A DNA stretch of 64,000 nucleotides from Sphingorhabdus rigui (GCF_014196595.1 NZ_JACIEA010000001.1:498845-562844); one strand, 5' to 3'. Counted from the first letter of the stretch, positions 1 through 8,762 are shown. Translations and numbers: made by a program. The notes: generated by a model from the sequence alone, not told the origin.

Positions 1-785
1 TGGAATCGATGTTGCGCGGCGCGAAGATTGAGGCAGACTGGATTAAAGTCCCGACTGCCGCAGATATCCGCGCCAAGGACCATGAACGTCTGCTCGAAAC
101 ACTTTTGACACCCGTCGAAGTTGAAGATGAAGATCGTGCATTGGGTGCAAAGCTGCTCGAAACGATGTCGGCTGAAGACATCGCCGCTGCACTTGTTCGT
201 GTGCATCGCGCCAAAATGCCGCAGGCAGAAGACATGCTGGATGACGGCACGCGCGAACGTCCGCGTGATGACCATCGCGCCGGATTTGATGATTCTGTTT
301 GGTTCAAGCTCAACGTTGGCCGCCGCAACAACGCAGATCCAAAATGGATATTGCCGCTGTTGTGCCGCCGTGGCGGTGTGACCAAGAATGACATTGGTGC
401 CATCCGGATTGCAGCGAACGAAACCCATGTGGGTATCGCTGCTGCCGCTGTTGCAAAATTTGCCAAAGCAATCGCGCAGCCGGGGCATGACGAAGACAAT
501 GATGTCGAGATCGTGCAAGCCAATGGCCCGCCACGTGAAGCTGCGCGTGAAAACAAGCGCATGGGTCGCGACGGAGGCCGCGATGGAGGTCGCGATGGTG
601 GCCGCCCGCAACGTGCCCAATTGGGCGTCAATCCACGCGGAGATGGACCTCGCGGTGACGGCCCGCCACGCGGCGGTCCACGTGGTGGATCAAACCGTGA
701 CGGTGTACGTCCATTCCGCAATGATGGGCCACCACCATCAAAGCATGGCGTGCGGCACAAAGCGAAAGGCAATCGGCCGCGCTAA
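1..785 (+). CDS. DEAD/DEAH-box RNA helicase, C-terminal part (5' end outside window)
   Basis: The reading frame is already open at the window edge (codons in register with base 3) and ends in TAA at 783-785, so only the C-terminus is visible. Residues about 90-160 (VWFKLNVGRRNNADP..., LLCRRGGVTKNDIGAIRI) match the DbpA-type RNA-binding domain that follows the two RecA domains in CsdA/DeaD-like helicases. A long Gly/Arg/Asp tail follows, with GRDGG and PRGDG repeats, and ends in basic HKAKGNRPR. Such RGG-like tails bind RNA non-specifically. The likely role is ATP-dependent remodelling of RNA in ribosome assembly or mRNA decay, but the helicase core itself is not in the window. Confidence 0.85.
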   Translation, partial: ESMLRGAKIEADWIKVPTAADIRAKDHERLLETLLTPVEVEDEDRALGAKLLETMSAEDIAAALVRVHRAKMPQAEDMLDDGTRERPRDDHRAGFDDSVWFKLNVGRRNNADPKWILPLLCRRGGVTKNDIGAIRIAANETHVGIAAAAVAKFAKAIAQPGHDEDNDVEIVQANGPPREAARENKRMGRDGGRDGGRDGGRPQRAQLGVNPRGDGPRGDGPPRGGPRGGSNRDGVRPFRNDGPPPSKHGVRHKAKGNRPR

Positions 786-873
786 TCCGCGGACCGAAAG
801 CTTTTTCTGGAAATGCACGAAAACTTCGCGCATGAGGGCGGCTCTGTAATCAACTAATCGGAAACGGGAGCCA

Positions 874-2085
874 ATGTCCGAAGAATTCTACCGCATCAAG
901 CGTCTGCCACCTTATGTTATCGCCGAAGTTAATGCGATGCGTGCGGCGGCCCGTGGTGCGGGAGAGGACATTATCGATCTGGGCATGGGCAATCCTGATT
1001 TGCCCCCGCCGCCGCATGTCATCGAAAAATTGTGCGAAGTCGCGCAAAAGCCCGATGCCCATGGCTATTCGGCTTCCAGAGGTATTCCCGGGCTCCGTAA
1101 GGCGCAGGCCAATTATTACGCGCGTCGCTTTGGGGTGGATGTTGATCCTGAAACCGAAGTCGTGGTCACGATGGGTTCAAAAGAGGGCCTTGCAAGCCTT
1201 GCAACCGCTATCACTGCGCCGGGTGACGTCGTATTGGCGCCGAACCCGAGCTACCCGATCCACACGTTCGGTTTCATCATCGCTGGCGCGACCATTCGGT
1301 CCGTGCCCACGACACCTGATGAAAATTATTTCCGGTCGCTGGAGCGCGCAATGGCGTTCACAGTCCCGCGGCCGTCGATTTTGGTGGTCAACTATCCATC
1401 CAACCCCACCGCAGAAACCGTTGATCTGGCGTTTTACGAGCGGCTTGTTGCTTGGGCGAAAGAGAACGAGGTCTGGATATTGTCCGATCTTGCCTATTCA
1501 GAACTCTATTTTGACGGCAACCCGACCCCGTCCATTTTGCAAGTGAAGGGCGGCAAGGATGTTGCGGTTGAATTCACATCATTGTCCAAAACCTATTCGA
1601 TGGCAGGATGGCGTATCGGCTTTGCGGTGGGCAATCGCGAACTGATCGCGGCGATGACGCGCGTTAAAAGCTACCTCGATTATGGTGCGTTTACGCCTAT
1701 TCAGGCGGCGGCGTGCGCTGCATTAAATGGCCCACAAGACATTGTTGAACAAAATCGCCAGCTCTATCACAAGCGCCGCGATATCCTTGTGGAGGCATTT
1801 GGCCGCGCAGGGTGGGATATTCCCGCACCAAAGGCGTCGATGTTCGCATGGGCCCCCTTGCCACCTGCGCTTGCGCATCTGGGCAGCCTTGAGTTTTCCA
1901 AACAGTTGCTGACCGAAGCAAAGGTCGCGGTCGCGCCGGGCGTGGGATATGGCGAAGACGGCGAAGGCTATGTCCGTATCGCTATGGTTGAAAACGAGCA
2001 TCGCCTGCGTCAGGCCGCACGGAACGTGAAACGGTATCTGCAATCGATGGGGGTCAACACCCCTGGCCAATCAAAGGCTATCTGA
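874..2085 (+). CDS. Class I PLP-dependent aminotransferase (AlaC / LL-DAP aminotransferase-like)
   Basis: A 403-residue fold-type I aminotransferase. The PLP-binding lysine is K239 in SLSKTYSMAGWRIG. N177 (NYPSNPT), D205 (LSDLAYSEL) and R247 occupy the usual cofactor and carboxylate positions, and the N-terminal GMGNPDLPPP matches alanine/valine-pyruvate aminotransferases of the AlaC type. It probably interconverts alanine, glutamate or related 2-oxo acids in the cytosol; the exact substrate cannot be read from the sequence. The ATG follows CGGGAGCCA. The stop is one base before the next start, so it is the first gene of an aminotransferase-thioesterase-methyltransferase run. Confidence 0.88.
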   Translation: MSEEFYRIKRLPPYVIAEVNAMRAAARGAGEDIIDLGMGNPDLPPPPHVIEKLCEVAQKPDAHGYSASRGIPGLRKAQANYYARRFGVDVDPETEVVVTMGSKEGLASLATAITAPGDVVLAPNPSYPIHTFGFIIAGATIRSVPTTPDENYFRSLERAMAFTVPRPSILVVNYPSNPTAETVDLAFYERLVAWAKENEVWILSDLAYSELYFDGNPTPSILQVKGGKDVAVEFTSLSKTYSMAGWRIGFAVGNRELIAAMTRVKSYLDYGAFTPIQAAACAALNGPQDIVEQNRQLYHKRRDILVEAFGRAGWDIPAPKASMFAWAPLPPALAHLGSLEFSKQLLTEAKVAVAPGVGYGEDGEGYVRIAMVENEHRLRQAARNVKRYLQSMGVNTPGQSKAI

Positions 2086-2086
2086 C

Positions 2087-2551
2087 ATGGCGCGGAGCGA
2101 GTTTGCTTTCCATCACCGTTTCCGCGTGCGCTGGTCAGAGACGGATGCGCAAGGCGTCGTCTTTAACGCGCGCTATCTGGATTATGCCGATGTTGCGGTC
2201 ACCGAATATTGGCGCGAGGCGAAATTTCGCGATTATGCCGATGGCGCGCCTTTGGAGTTTCATGTCAAAAAGGCGACCGTCACTTGGTTTGCGCCGATTA
2301 AGCCGGACGAGCTTATTGAGGTTATGGCGCGCACGGTTGCGACTGGGCGGACCAGCATGACTCAAATCGTCGAAATTCATGGCATTACCGAAGATGGCTC
2401 AGACGATTTGCGTGCAACAGTTGACCTTGTCAGCGTGCATGTGGACCTCGATACGCATCGCCCCATTCCCTTGCCACATTGGGTGAAGGATGTTTTCCTG
2501 AACTTCGATCAACAGGCTGCGACCCCTGCGGCTGTAATGGCCGACGCGTAA
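2087..2551 (+). CDS. Acyl-CoA thioesterase, 4HBT hotdog family (YbgC/FadM-like)
   Basis: 154 residues with the N-terminal signature FRVRWSETDAQGVVFNARYL. The Asp in ETDAQG is the catalytic acid of the 4-hydroxybenzoyl-CoA thioesterase class. The central segment HVKKATVTWFAPIKPDELIEV forms the hotdog beta sheet. It likely hydrolyses short or branched acyl-CoA thioesters in the cytosol. The start codon lies one base after the aminotransferase stop, indicating co-translation; the physiological substrate is unknown. Confidence 0.83.
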   Translation: MARSEFAFHHRFRVRWSETDAQGVVFNARYLDYADVAVTEYWREAKFRDYADGAPLEFHVKKATVTWFAPIKPDELIEVMARTVATGRTSMTQIVEIHGITEDGSDDLRATVDLVSVHVDLDTHRPIPLPHWVKDVFLNFDQQAATPAAVMADA

Positions 2552-2563
2552 GACGAGCTGGGC

Positions 2564-3307
2564 ATGCGCACGAACGCCCGTTTGAGCTTTCTGGCCATCA
2601 TTGCGGTTCCACTGCTATTGGTGAGCGGCTGCACGCCAGCGGGTACCGCAGACGAACGAAGCGAGAGCGCGGAAGCATTCCCGCGCGCCGAACGTCTGGT
2701 CTCCACAGCCGGCGATACCGAATTTTCGACTGAAGCCGCACGTGATGAAGCGGGAGAGGCGGAATTTGTGATGGATTGGGCCGGGATACAGCTTGGGACC
2801 ACGGTCGCTGATATCGGGGCAGGCGAGGGCTATTACACCATCCGCCTTGCGGACCGCGTTGGACCAAAAGGGCGCGTGCTTGCGCAGGATATCAATCGGG
2901 ATGCGCTTGACCGACTTGGTGACCGGGTCACGCGCGAACAGCTCGATAATGTTGCCATCAAGGAAGGCGCTCTGGACGATCCCCGGTTGCCAGAAAACAG
3001 CTTTGACCGCGTTTTCATGGTGCATATGTATCATGAAATAAGCGAGCCCTACGCGTTTCTATGGCGTATGCGGCCTGCGCTCGCCAAGGGCGGACAGGTC
3101 ATTGTCGTAGACCGCGATCGTCCCACCGCCCAGCACGGTATTCCGCCAAAGCTGTTGTTCTGCGAATTTGATGCCGTGGGCTATCGTTTGACGGGCTTTA
3201 CCGAGCAATTGAAACTGGGTGGATATATCGCCCGCTTTGAAGTCAGCGGGCAGCGGCCTGAGCCGTCAAAAATCAAGACATGCGCGTCGCGCTATCCGCA
3301 AAACTAG
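2564..3307 (+). CDS. Lipoprotein with SAM-dependent methyltransferase-like domain
   Basis: A 247-residue protein opening with a lipoprotein signal peptide (hydrophobic stretch 8-20, lipobox LLVSGC, Cys23). A class I Rossmann methyltransferase-like domain follows: motif I VADIGAGEGYYTIRLADRVG at about 81-100, an acidic turn LAQDINRDAL, and a post-core HMYHEIS segment. Predicted location is therefore membrane-anchored on the periplasmic face, which is odd for a SAM-using enzyme. Signal-peptide-bearing methyltransferase-like proteins are known in Proteobacteria but not well understood. It sits 12 bases after the thioesterase gene and is probably the last gene of that operon. Confidence 0.78.
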   Translation: MRTNARLSFLAIIAVPLLLVSGCTPAGTADERSESAEAFPRAERLVSTAGDTEFSTEAARDEAGEAEFVMDWAGIQLGTTVADIGAGEGYYTIRLADRVGPKGRVLAQDINRDALDRLGDRVTREQLDNVAIKEGALDDPRLPENSFDRVFMVHMYHEISEPYAFLWRMRPALAKGGQVIVVDRDRPTAQHGIPPKLLFCEFDAVGYRLTGFTEQLKLGGYIARFEVSGQRPEPSKIKTCASRYPQN

Positions 3308-3326
3308 GCTGAATGTTTCGGCGCGC

Positions 3327-3863
3327 TTAATCGCCGTCAAAACCTATCAACGATGCGACCCGCACGCCTTGGGCGCGCAACTTGGCCGCGCCGCCAAGGT
3401 CCGGCAGGTCGACGATGAACAAAGCTTGTTCAACCCTGCCGCCGCCTTGCTGGATTAAGTCAACGCCAGCCAGTGCCGTGCCGCCAGTGGCAATCAAATC
3501 GTCGACCAGCAGCACTTTCTGGTCTGGCTGCACATGGCCCACATGCATTTCAATGCGGTCGGTGCCATATTCGAGCGTGTAATCCGTGCCGATTTTCTCG
3601 CCGGGAAGCTTGCCAGGTTTGCGCAGCATCAATTGGCCAAGGCCAAGCACATATGCCAGAGCAGACGCCACGATAAAGCCACGTGCCTCAATGCCCGCGA
3701 CAAGCTGCGTATCGGGGTCCACCAGCGCTGCGAGCCGGTCAATGGTCATGCGATAGCCCTCTGCGTCGAGCAGCAGGCTAGACACGTCACGGAACATGAT
3801 TCCCGGTTTTGGATAATCCGGAATGTTGCGAATCAGGGCGGCGAGATCGGCGTTGCTATTCAT
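3327..3863 (-). CDS. apt: Adenine phosphoribosyltransferase
   Basis: 178 residues, the usual size for Apt. The PRPP-binding signature VLLVDDLIATGGTA is at 117-130, with GIEARGFI at 58-65 and the RKPGKLPGE flexible loop at 81-89. It salvages adenine with PRPP to AMP in the cytosol. It lies on the same strand as rplL but beyond the rplL terminator, so it is probably transcribed separately. Its 3' end faces the lipoprotein-methyltransferase gene with a 19-base gap. Confidence 0.95.
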   Translation of the reverse strand: MNSNADLAALIRNIPDYPKPGIMFRDVSSLLLDAEGYRMTIDRLAALVDPDTQLVAGIEARGFIVASALAYVLGLGQLMLRKPGKLPGEKIGTDYTLEYGTDRIEMHVGHVQPDQKVLLVDDLIATGGTALAGVDLIQQGGGRVEQALFIVDLPDLGGAAKLRAQGVRVASLIGFDGD

Positions 3864-3948
3864 GCGTCATGACTGCCCGCAACCTGCAGACTTTTCAAAA
3901 GAAAAGGGCCGGAACATTTGTGTTTATTGATGCCGAACGCGCGGCCAT

Positions 3949-3980
3949 AAAAAAGGGGCAGCCTATTGCTAGGCCGCCCC
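3949..3980 (-). terminator. Rho-independent terminator of rplJ-rplL
   Basis: Read on the minus strand, an 11-bp stem (GGGGCGGCCTA / TAGGCTGCCCC with one mismatch, arms 3970-3980 and 3955-3965) closes a 4-base loop. It is followed immediately by six T residues (3954-3949). It lies 28 bases after the rplL stop codon. Confidence 0.9.
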
Positions 3981-4007
3981 ATTTTATATCCCGTAAGGGA
4001 AACCGAA

Positions 4008-4379
4008 TTACTTCAGTTCGACGGTTCCGCCGGCTGCAAGGATCTTCGCCTTGATGTCTTCGGCTTCTGCCTTGTTTACGCCTTCCTTGATCGCCTTTGG
4101 CGCGGACTCAACAAGAGCCTTTGCTTCGGTCAGACCAAGGTTGGTGATCGCACGGACTTCCTTGATGACTGCAATCTTGTTGCCGCCGTCGCCGGTCAAG
4201 ATAACGTCAAATTCAGTCTGCTCTTCAGCAGCTGGTGCAGCGGCACCAGCAGGTGCAGCAACAGCAACAGCAGCAGCGGCGCTAACGCCCCACTTTTCTT
4301 CCAAAGCCTTAGCAAGTTCAGCCGCTTCAAGAACGGTCAATGCCGAAAGTTGGTCTACGAGCTTTTCAATATCAGCCAT
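4008..4379 (-). CDS. rplL: 50S ribosomal protein L7/L12
   Basis: 123 residues. The N-terminal dimerisation region [20 protein letters not shown] is followed by an Ala/Pro-rich hinge (about 36-52). The C-terminal domain carries [20 protein letters not shown] and [10 protein letters not shown], the stalk surface that recruits GTPase translation factors. It is co-transcribed with rplJ upstream. The operon ends here at a strong terminator, and rpoB does not follow in this window, unlike the common rplJL-rpoBC order. Confidence 0.97.
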   Translation of the reverse strand: MADIEKLVDQLSALTVLEAAELAKALEEKWGVSAAAAVAVAAPAGAAAPAAEEQTEFDVILTGDGGNKIAVIKEVRAITNLGLTEAKALVESAPKAIKEGVNKAEAEDIKAKILAAGGTVELK

Positions 4380-4467
4380 TTAAATAACACTCCGATTTTC
4401 TGTCATATCTGTAGGGCCCGCCCAGCCGGTTAAAACCATGGGACGCAGCCGGTTTAATTCAAAAAAG

Positions 4468-4983
4468 TTATGCTGCCTTTTGGTCAGCATAGGCACCAAA
4501 AACGCGTGCCAATTTCGCAGCAGGTGCGGTCGACAGCTGTGCAAGCTTCGTTGCCGGTGCTTGGATAAGCCCGATAAGCGTGCCGCGCAGTTCGTCGAGC
4601 GATGGCAACGAAGCCAGCGCCTTTACACCGTTTACATCAAGGAACGTGTCACCCATCGCGCCGCCGACAATTTCAAGTTTGTCATTGGTCTTTGCGAACT
4701 CGACAGCAATCTTTGCAGCTGCAACCGGGTCCGACGATGTAGCGAGCGCTGTAGGGCCGGTAAGCAATTCAGCTACCGATCCATATTGCGTTCCTTCAAG
4801 AGCGATTTTGGCAAGACGGTTCTTGGCAACCTTATAGCTTGCGCCAGCATCCCGCATCTTCAAACGAAGGTCGGTCGATTGTGCAACCGTCAGCCCGAGA
4901 TTACGGGTGACGACGACAACCGCCGCTTCATTGAAAGTGGCGTTCAGCGATGCAACTGTTTCGGTCTTTTCAGAACGGTTCAT
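4468..4983 (-). CDS. rplJ: 50S ribosomal protein L10
   Basis: 171 residues, typical of alphaproteobacterial L10. The N-terminal rRNA-binding part ([35 protein letters not shown]) precedes a C-terminal helix that docks L7/L12 dimers to form the ribosomal stalk. An almost perfect Shine-Dalgarno (AAAGGAGTAATGC) precedes the ATG. It is first in the rplJ-rplL pair, separated from rplK-rplA by roughly 6.5 kb of unrelated genes. Confidence 0.97.
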   Translation of the reverse strand: MNRSEKTETVASLNATFNEAAVVVVTRNLGLTVAQSTDLRLKMRDAGASYKVAKNRLAKIALEGTQYGSVAELLTGPTALATSSDPVAAAKIAVEFAKTNDKLEIVGGAMGDTFLDVNGVKALASLPSLDELRGTLIGLIQAPATKLAQLSTAPAAKLARVFGAYADQKAA

Positions 4984-5205
4984 GCATTACTCCTTTTTCA
5001 GACTTCGCCGGCAAGCCGACAAAATCCAACACGAAAAGCGAAACACCCGGCTGGGCGATCCGCTGACTTCAGTCCGTGGGGAAGTTTCATGCCGAACTCA
5101 CACGATCTAAAATCGGGAGCGGTGGCGAAGGATGGCAAAAGCCAGTCCTGAAATCTCTATCCCCGTCTAGGCTGGAAATTAAGAACGGCACATTCCGTTC
5201 ACCAA
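4984..5205 (-). promoter_or_regulatory. rplJ promoter and long 5' leader
   Basis: No gene is visible in 4984-5425. On the minus strand a plausible promoter is TTGGTG (complement of 5200-5205), a 17-base spacer, and TTAATT (complement of 5177-5182). The spacer contains a perfect inverted repeat, GAACGG/CCGTTC (5183-5188 and 5195-5200). This would give a leader of about 170-190 nt, the place where L10 autoregulates its operon in well-studied bacteria. No specific L10-leader fold was verified. The remainder to 5425 is the upstream region of the divergent gene. Confidence 0.45.
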
Positions 5206-5425
5206 CTGTCTCGGACGGTTGCCGGTGGAGCCGTCGCCCCACCGAACGAGGCGGGCATTAGCAGGGTTGGGCGCAGAGTCAAGGGCGACCGCCGCTTTGA
5301 TCGCTGTCCGCCGCGATCGCGTTTCAAAATCCTATGAAAGTCCGGACAATTTATCTTACTGGACAATCCTTGCCTCGCTGACTTAATCGAAACGCAATTC
5401 ATCAGGTTAAAGGACACAATGATAC

Positions 5426-5839
5426 ATGCCCGACACGCGTGAAAAAACGGCGGCGCTGATTGGCGCATATTATGCTGCATTCAATGCCATGGATGTTGAA
5501 GGCATCTTGGCGTGCCTGAATGACAATGTGGCGCATGATATCAATCAAGGCGACCGTGAAACCGGCAAGCTCGCCTTTCGCGCCTTTCTTGGCCGCATGG
5601 ACCATGCCTATAGTGAGCAGCTGCGTGACATTGCCATTATGACCAGCGAAGACGGCAGGCGCGCGGCTGCGGAATTCATCGTCGACGGCATTTACAAGGT
5701 GGCGGATGAAGGCTTTCCTGCCGCGCATGGCCAGAGCTACAGCTTGCCAGCCGGCGGTTTCTTTGAGGTCGCGGACGGAAAAATCACACGCGTTTCGGTC
5801 TATTATAATCTTGCCGACTGGATTGCCCAGGTTTCATGA
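5426..5839 (+). CDS. NTF2/SnoaL-like ketosteroid-isomerase-related protein
   Basis: 137 residues of the cone-shaped NTF2-like fold. The N-terminal helix (LIGAYYAAFNAMDVEGILACL) leads to a DDNVAHDI-like segment (NDNVAHDINQGDRETG), and the C-terminal strands (GGFFEVADGKITRVSVYYN) are typical of SnoaL/ketosteroid-isomerase relatives. The catalytic activity and ligand are unknown. It overlaps the following GNAT gene by ATGA, so it heads a three-gene translationally coupled unit (NTF2-like, GNAT, nitrilase-type hydrolase), which hints at one small-molecule pathway. Confidence 0.75.
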   Translation: MPDTREKTAALIGAYYAAFNAMDVEGILACLNDNVAHDINQGDRETGKLAFRAFLGRMDHAYSEQLRDIAIMTSEDGRRAAAEFIVDGIYKVADEGFPAAHGQSYSLPAGGFFEVADGKITRVSVYYNLADWIAQVS

Positions 5840-6426
5840 CCGTAGACGTCCGTTCCTTGACGGATCCCGAGGAGCGCTGGGCCGCCATTCCGGCGCTGTC
5901 TGATCTGCGGATCCGGGTTTTTCGCAGCTGGCCCTATCTGTATGACGGCAGTGCAGAGTATGAAGCCGCTTATATGGCCGAATTTGTGCGCGAACCGGGT
6001 TCGGTGCTTGTCGTTGCCCGGGATGGGGACTCAATCATCGGCGCGGCTACGGCGTCTCCATTGGAGGGGCAGAAGCCGGACATCCAGAACCCCTTCTGTG
6101 ACCAAGGGCTGGATGTTGCGCAGATATTCTATTTCGGGGAATCCGTTCTGCTGCCGCAATATCAGGGGCAAGGCATTGGACACCGGTTTTTCAACGCGCG
6201 TGAAGACGCAGCGCGCGCTGCAGGGGCAAGGAAAACCGCCTTTTGCGCAGTGATCCGCCCTGACGATCATCCGATGCGGCCCGAAACGCCTCGCGATTTG
6301 CACCCGTTCTGGCGTGCCCGCGGCTATGCGCCGGTGCCCGGTTTGACCGGAACGCTTGAATGGCAGGATCTGGGCGATGATTTCGAAAGCGCGCATGTGA
6401 TGCAATTTTGGATGCGTGACCTGTGA
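5836..6426 (+). CDS. GNAT-family N-acetyltransferase
   Basis: 196 residues. The acetyl-CoA-binding motif A is visible as ESVLLPQYQGQGIGHRFFNA (Q/R-x-x-G-x-G/A type). It likely transfers an acetyl or acyl group to an amine. The N-terminal DLRIRVFRSWPYLYDG pattern is shared by GNATs that occur next to carbon-nitrogen hydrolases, as here. It overlaps both neighbours (ATGA upstream, GTGA downstream), indicating translational coupling. Substrate not identifiable. Confidence 0.82.
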   Translation: MTVDVRSLTDPEERWAAIPALSDLRIRVFRSWPYLYDGSAEYEAAYMAEFVREPGSVLVVARDGDSIIGAATASPLEGQKPDIQNPFCDQGLDVAQIFYFGESVLLPQYQGQGIGHRFFNAREDAARAAGARKTAFCAVIRPDDHPMRPETPRDLHPFWRARGYAPVPGLTGTLEWQDLGDDFESAHVMQFWMRDL

Positions 6427-7328
6427 CCGCGTCGGTTCGTATAGCGGCAGCCCAATATCCCATTGGGGAACCTGATAGCTTTGCGAGTTGGCAAGGCAAG
6501 GTCGGGCAGTGGGTGGGCGATGCCGCCGCGCAAGGCGCACAGATTTTGGTGTTTCCCGAATATGCGGCGATGGAATTGGCCGCAATCGACAGGTCAACAG
6601 CAAGCGATCTGCACGCCTCGTTGCGGGCAGTGGTTGCACTGGGGCCGAGAATTGACGCCCATTATGCTGATCTCGCCCGGCAATTTGGCGTCGTTCTGCT
6701 CGGCGGAACCCGACCCTTTGGCCAAGAAGATGGGCAGGTTGTAAACAGGGCGACCCTGTATATGCCGGACGGGCAAACGGCGTATCAGGACAAGATCATG
6801 ATGACCCGGTTCGAACGTGAATCCTGGGACATTAAGGGCGGAAAAAGCCTGCGGGTTTTTCGGACATCTTTGGGAATGCTGGGCATTTCCACCTGCTATG
6901 ACATCGAATTTCCGATGATCGCGCGGGCGCAGGCAAAAGCGGGCGCACAGGCTATTCTCTGCCCGTCGTGCACCGACAGCTTGCAAGGCTATCACCGCGT
7001 TCGGATTGGGGCACAGGCGCGGGCATTGGAAAACCAGATTTTTGTGGCGCAGGCACCGACCGTTGGCATGGCCCCATGGTCGCCGGCGCTGGACGAAAAT
7101 TATGGTGCGGCAGGGCTGTTCGTTCCGCCTGATGGCGATAGTCCCGATGACGGCGTTGTGGCGATTGGGACCGAAGGGCAGGGGGCGTGGGTCATGGCAG
7201 ACGCTGATCTTGCGCGCGTGAACCGCTGGCGCACCGAAGGGGCCGTTCGTCCCTTTGCGCATTGGCCCGAACAATATTGCGGCGCAATTGCCAGCGATCT
7301 GCCGGTAGAAGTTGTGCCGCTGGATTAA
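6423..7328 (+). CDS. Carbon-nitrogen hydrolase (nitrilase superfamily)
   Basis: 301 residues with the complete nitrilase triad: E46 (VFPEYAAME), K124 (YQDKIMMTRFE) and nucleophile C158 (GISTCYDIEFP). It is likely an amidase hydrolysing a C-N bond of a small amide or carbamoyl compound in the cytosol. The GTG start overlaps the TGA of the GNAT gene (GTGA). Fused or adjacent GNAT/nitrilase pairs are known in many bacteria, supporting a joint role, but the substrate is not evident. Confidence 0.87.
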   Translation: MTASVRIAAAQYPIGEPDSFASWQGKVGQWVGDAAAQGAQILVFPEYAAMELAAIDRSTASDLHASLRAVVALGPRIDAHYADLARQFGVVLLGGTRPFGQEDGQVVNRATLYMPDGQTAYQDKIMMTRFERESWDIKGGKSLRVFRTSLGMLGISTCYDIEFPMIARAQAKAGAQAILCPSCTDSLQGYHRVRIGAQARALENQIFVAQAPTVGMAPWSPALDENYGAAGLFVPPDGDSPDDGVVAIGTEGQGAWVMADADLARVNRWRTEGAVRPFAHWPEQYCGAIASDLPVEVVPLD

Positions 7329-7367
7329 CTGTTCGCAAAAACGGGCGGAGCGGTTAGGGGGACTTCT

Positions 7368-8267
7368 ATGCCACAAAACGCCGCCTTACCACGCCTGCAC
7401 CTTCTGCTCGCGATCGCAGTGATGGCGGTGTGGGGTACGAATTTCGTTGTCATCAAATTGGCGCTTACCCATTTGCCGCCTTTGTGGCTTGCGACGCTGC
7501 GTTTTACGTGCGCATTTCTGCCCGCGGCATTTTTCCTAAAACGGCCTGCCGTGCCTTTGTCCAATCTGGCGGCGTACGGCGTCCTGATCGGGGCCGGGCA
7601 GTTCGGCCTGCTGTTTTTGGCGATGAAAGGCGATATCACGCCGGGCCTCGCCTCACTGGTCGTCCAGATCCAGGTCTTCTTTACCATTGCCCTATCCATG
7701 CGCCTGACGGGGGAGAGGGTACGCAGTTTCCAATGGGCTGCACTGGCGTTAGCGACAAGCGGGCTGGCCGTCATTCTGACCCATTCGGACGGCAGTGCGA
7801 CGCCATTGGGATTGATGCTCGTCGTAACGGCTGCCTTTTGCTGGTCGAGTGGCAATATGGTCTCGCGCGCGGCGGGTAAGGTCGACATGCTTGCTTATGT
7901 GGTCTGGGCCAGCATCTTTGCCGTGCCGCCACTGTTGACCCTCGCCTTGTTATTTGAAGGCCCGTCGGCCTTGATTGCGGGCGTGCATGCAGCAACAGCG
8001 ACGACCTGGGCGGCGGTGGTCTGGCAAGCGGTTGGCAACACGATGTTCGGCTATGGGATTTGGGGATGGCTTTTGGCGCGGCATCCGGCGGCAACTGTTG
8101 CACCTATGGCGTTGCTGGTGCCGATATTCGGGATGGGGGCGTCGGCTTTGTTCTTGCACGAGCCATTACAGAGCTGGAAATTGCTTGCCGCCGCGCTGGT
8201 CATGGGCGGGTTGGCGTTAAGCCTTTTATGGCCAAGATTTTTTCAGCCTATTTCGAAAATCGAATAG
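7368..8267 (+). CDS. EamA-type (DMT superfamily) metabolite exporter
   Basis: 299 residues with about ten hydrophobic helices in two EamA repeats. The first opens with LLLAIAVMAVWGTNFVVIKLAL and the second with LMLVVTAAFCWSSGNMVSRA. The pattern resembles the O-acetylserine/cysteine exporter EamA (YdeD) of E. coli. It is an inner-membrane protein, probably effluxing amino acids or related metabolites. The ATG lies 39 bases after the nitrilase gene behind a weak AGGGGGAC ribosome site. Its 3' end overlaps the convergent DUF3237 gene by 25 bases. Confidence 0.85.
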   Translation: MPQNAALPRLHLLLAIAVMAVWGTNFVVIKLALTHLPPLWLATLRFTCAFLPAAFFLKRPAVPLSNLAAYGVLIGAGQFGLLFLAMKGDITPGLASLVVQIQVFFTIALSMRLTGERVRSFQWAALALATSGLAVILTHSDGSATPLGLMLVVTAAFCWSSGNMVSRAAGKVDMLAYVVWASIFAVPPLLTLALLFEGPSALIAGVHAATATTWAAVVWQAVGNTMFGYGIWGWLLARHPAATVAPMALLVPIFGMGASALFLHEPLQSWKLLAAALVMGGLALSLLWPRFFQPISKIE

Positions 8268-8707
8268 ACCGGACCCGCGGCGGTTTGTTCGCCGGTACCG
8301 ACGGCGATGACATTATTCAGCCAGCTATAGCGGCTATCCCCACATTCGAATTTTGCGATGATTGCCAGTGAATATTCGTGGCGCTCCAGCAATGCGCCTT
8401 TGCGAAACCGGGACATTGCTTCGGCTTCGGCCAAAAAGCGACCCTGATAATTGAGGTAAACCATCGCCCCGTCGTCGGTTTGCAGCGTTAGGCGGACGTC
8501 GATTACCATCACGCCATCTTCACGGTTGACGACCCAATCATTTCCGCCCGGCAGCACCGTGCCGTTCAGCCGCTCGCCAGCAAAGTGGCCGCCGGTGACG
8601 GGGGCAATGCGGCGCAGGCCGGCGGGGGTTTGGCCGATGCTGATCATCCCTGCGAAATCAACGGTCAGCGTCATGGTGATGAGGTGGCGGTGCGGTAAAT
8701 TGTTCAT
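8243..8707 (-). CDS. DUF3237-family protein
   Basis: About 154 residues from the preferred ATG (MNNLPHRHL). Conserved features of DUF3237 are visible: the opening strand VDFAGMISIGQTPAGLRRIAPVTGG, GERLNGTVLPGGNDW, the acidic VVNREDGVMVIDVRLTLQT, and Y-x-G-R (YQGRF). The family is a small beta-barrel of unknown function found near catabolic genes. An in-frame ATG at 8773 would lengthen it but would overlap the divergent Rieske gene start, so the shorter form is chosen; neither start has a good ribosome site. Confidence 0.7.
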   Translation of the reverse strand: MNNLPHRHLITMTLTVDFAGMISIGQTPAGLRRIAPVTGGHFAGERLNGTVLPGGNDWVVNREDGVMVIDVRLTLQTDDGAMVYLNYQGRFLAEAEAMSRFRKGALLERHEYSLAIIAKFECGDSRYSWLNNVIAVGTGEQTAAGPVYSIFEIG

Positions 8708-8762
8708 TGCACAGTTGCTACCATGACGGCAGGATGGCGCAAGAGTTATCAGGGAGAGCGTT

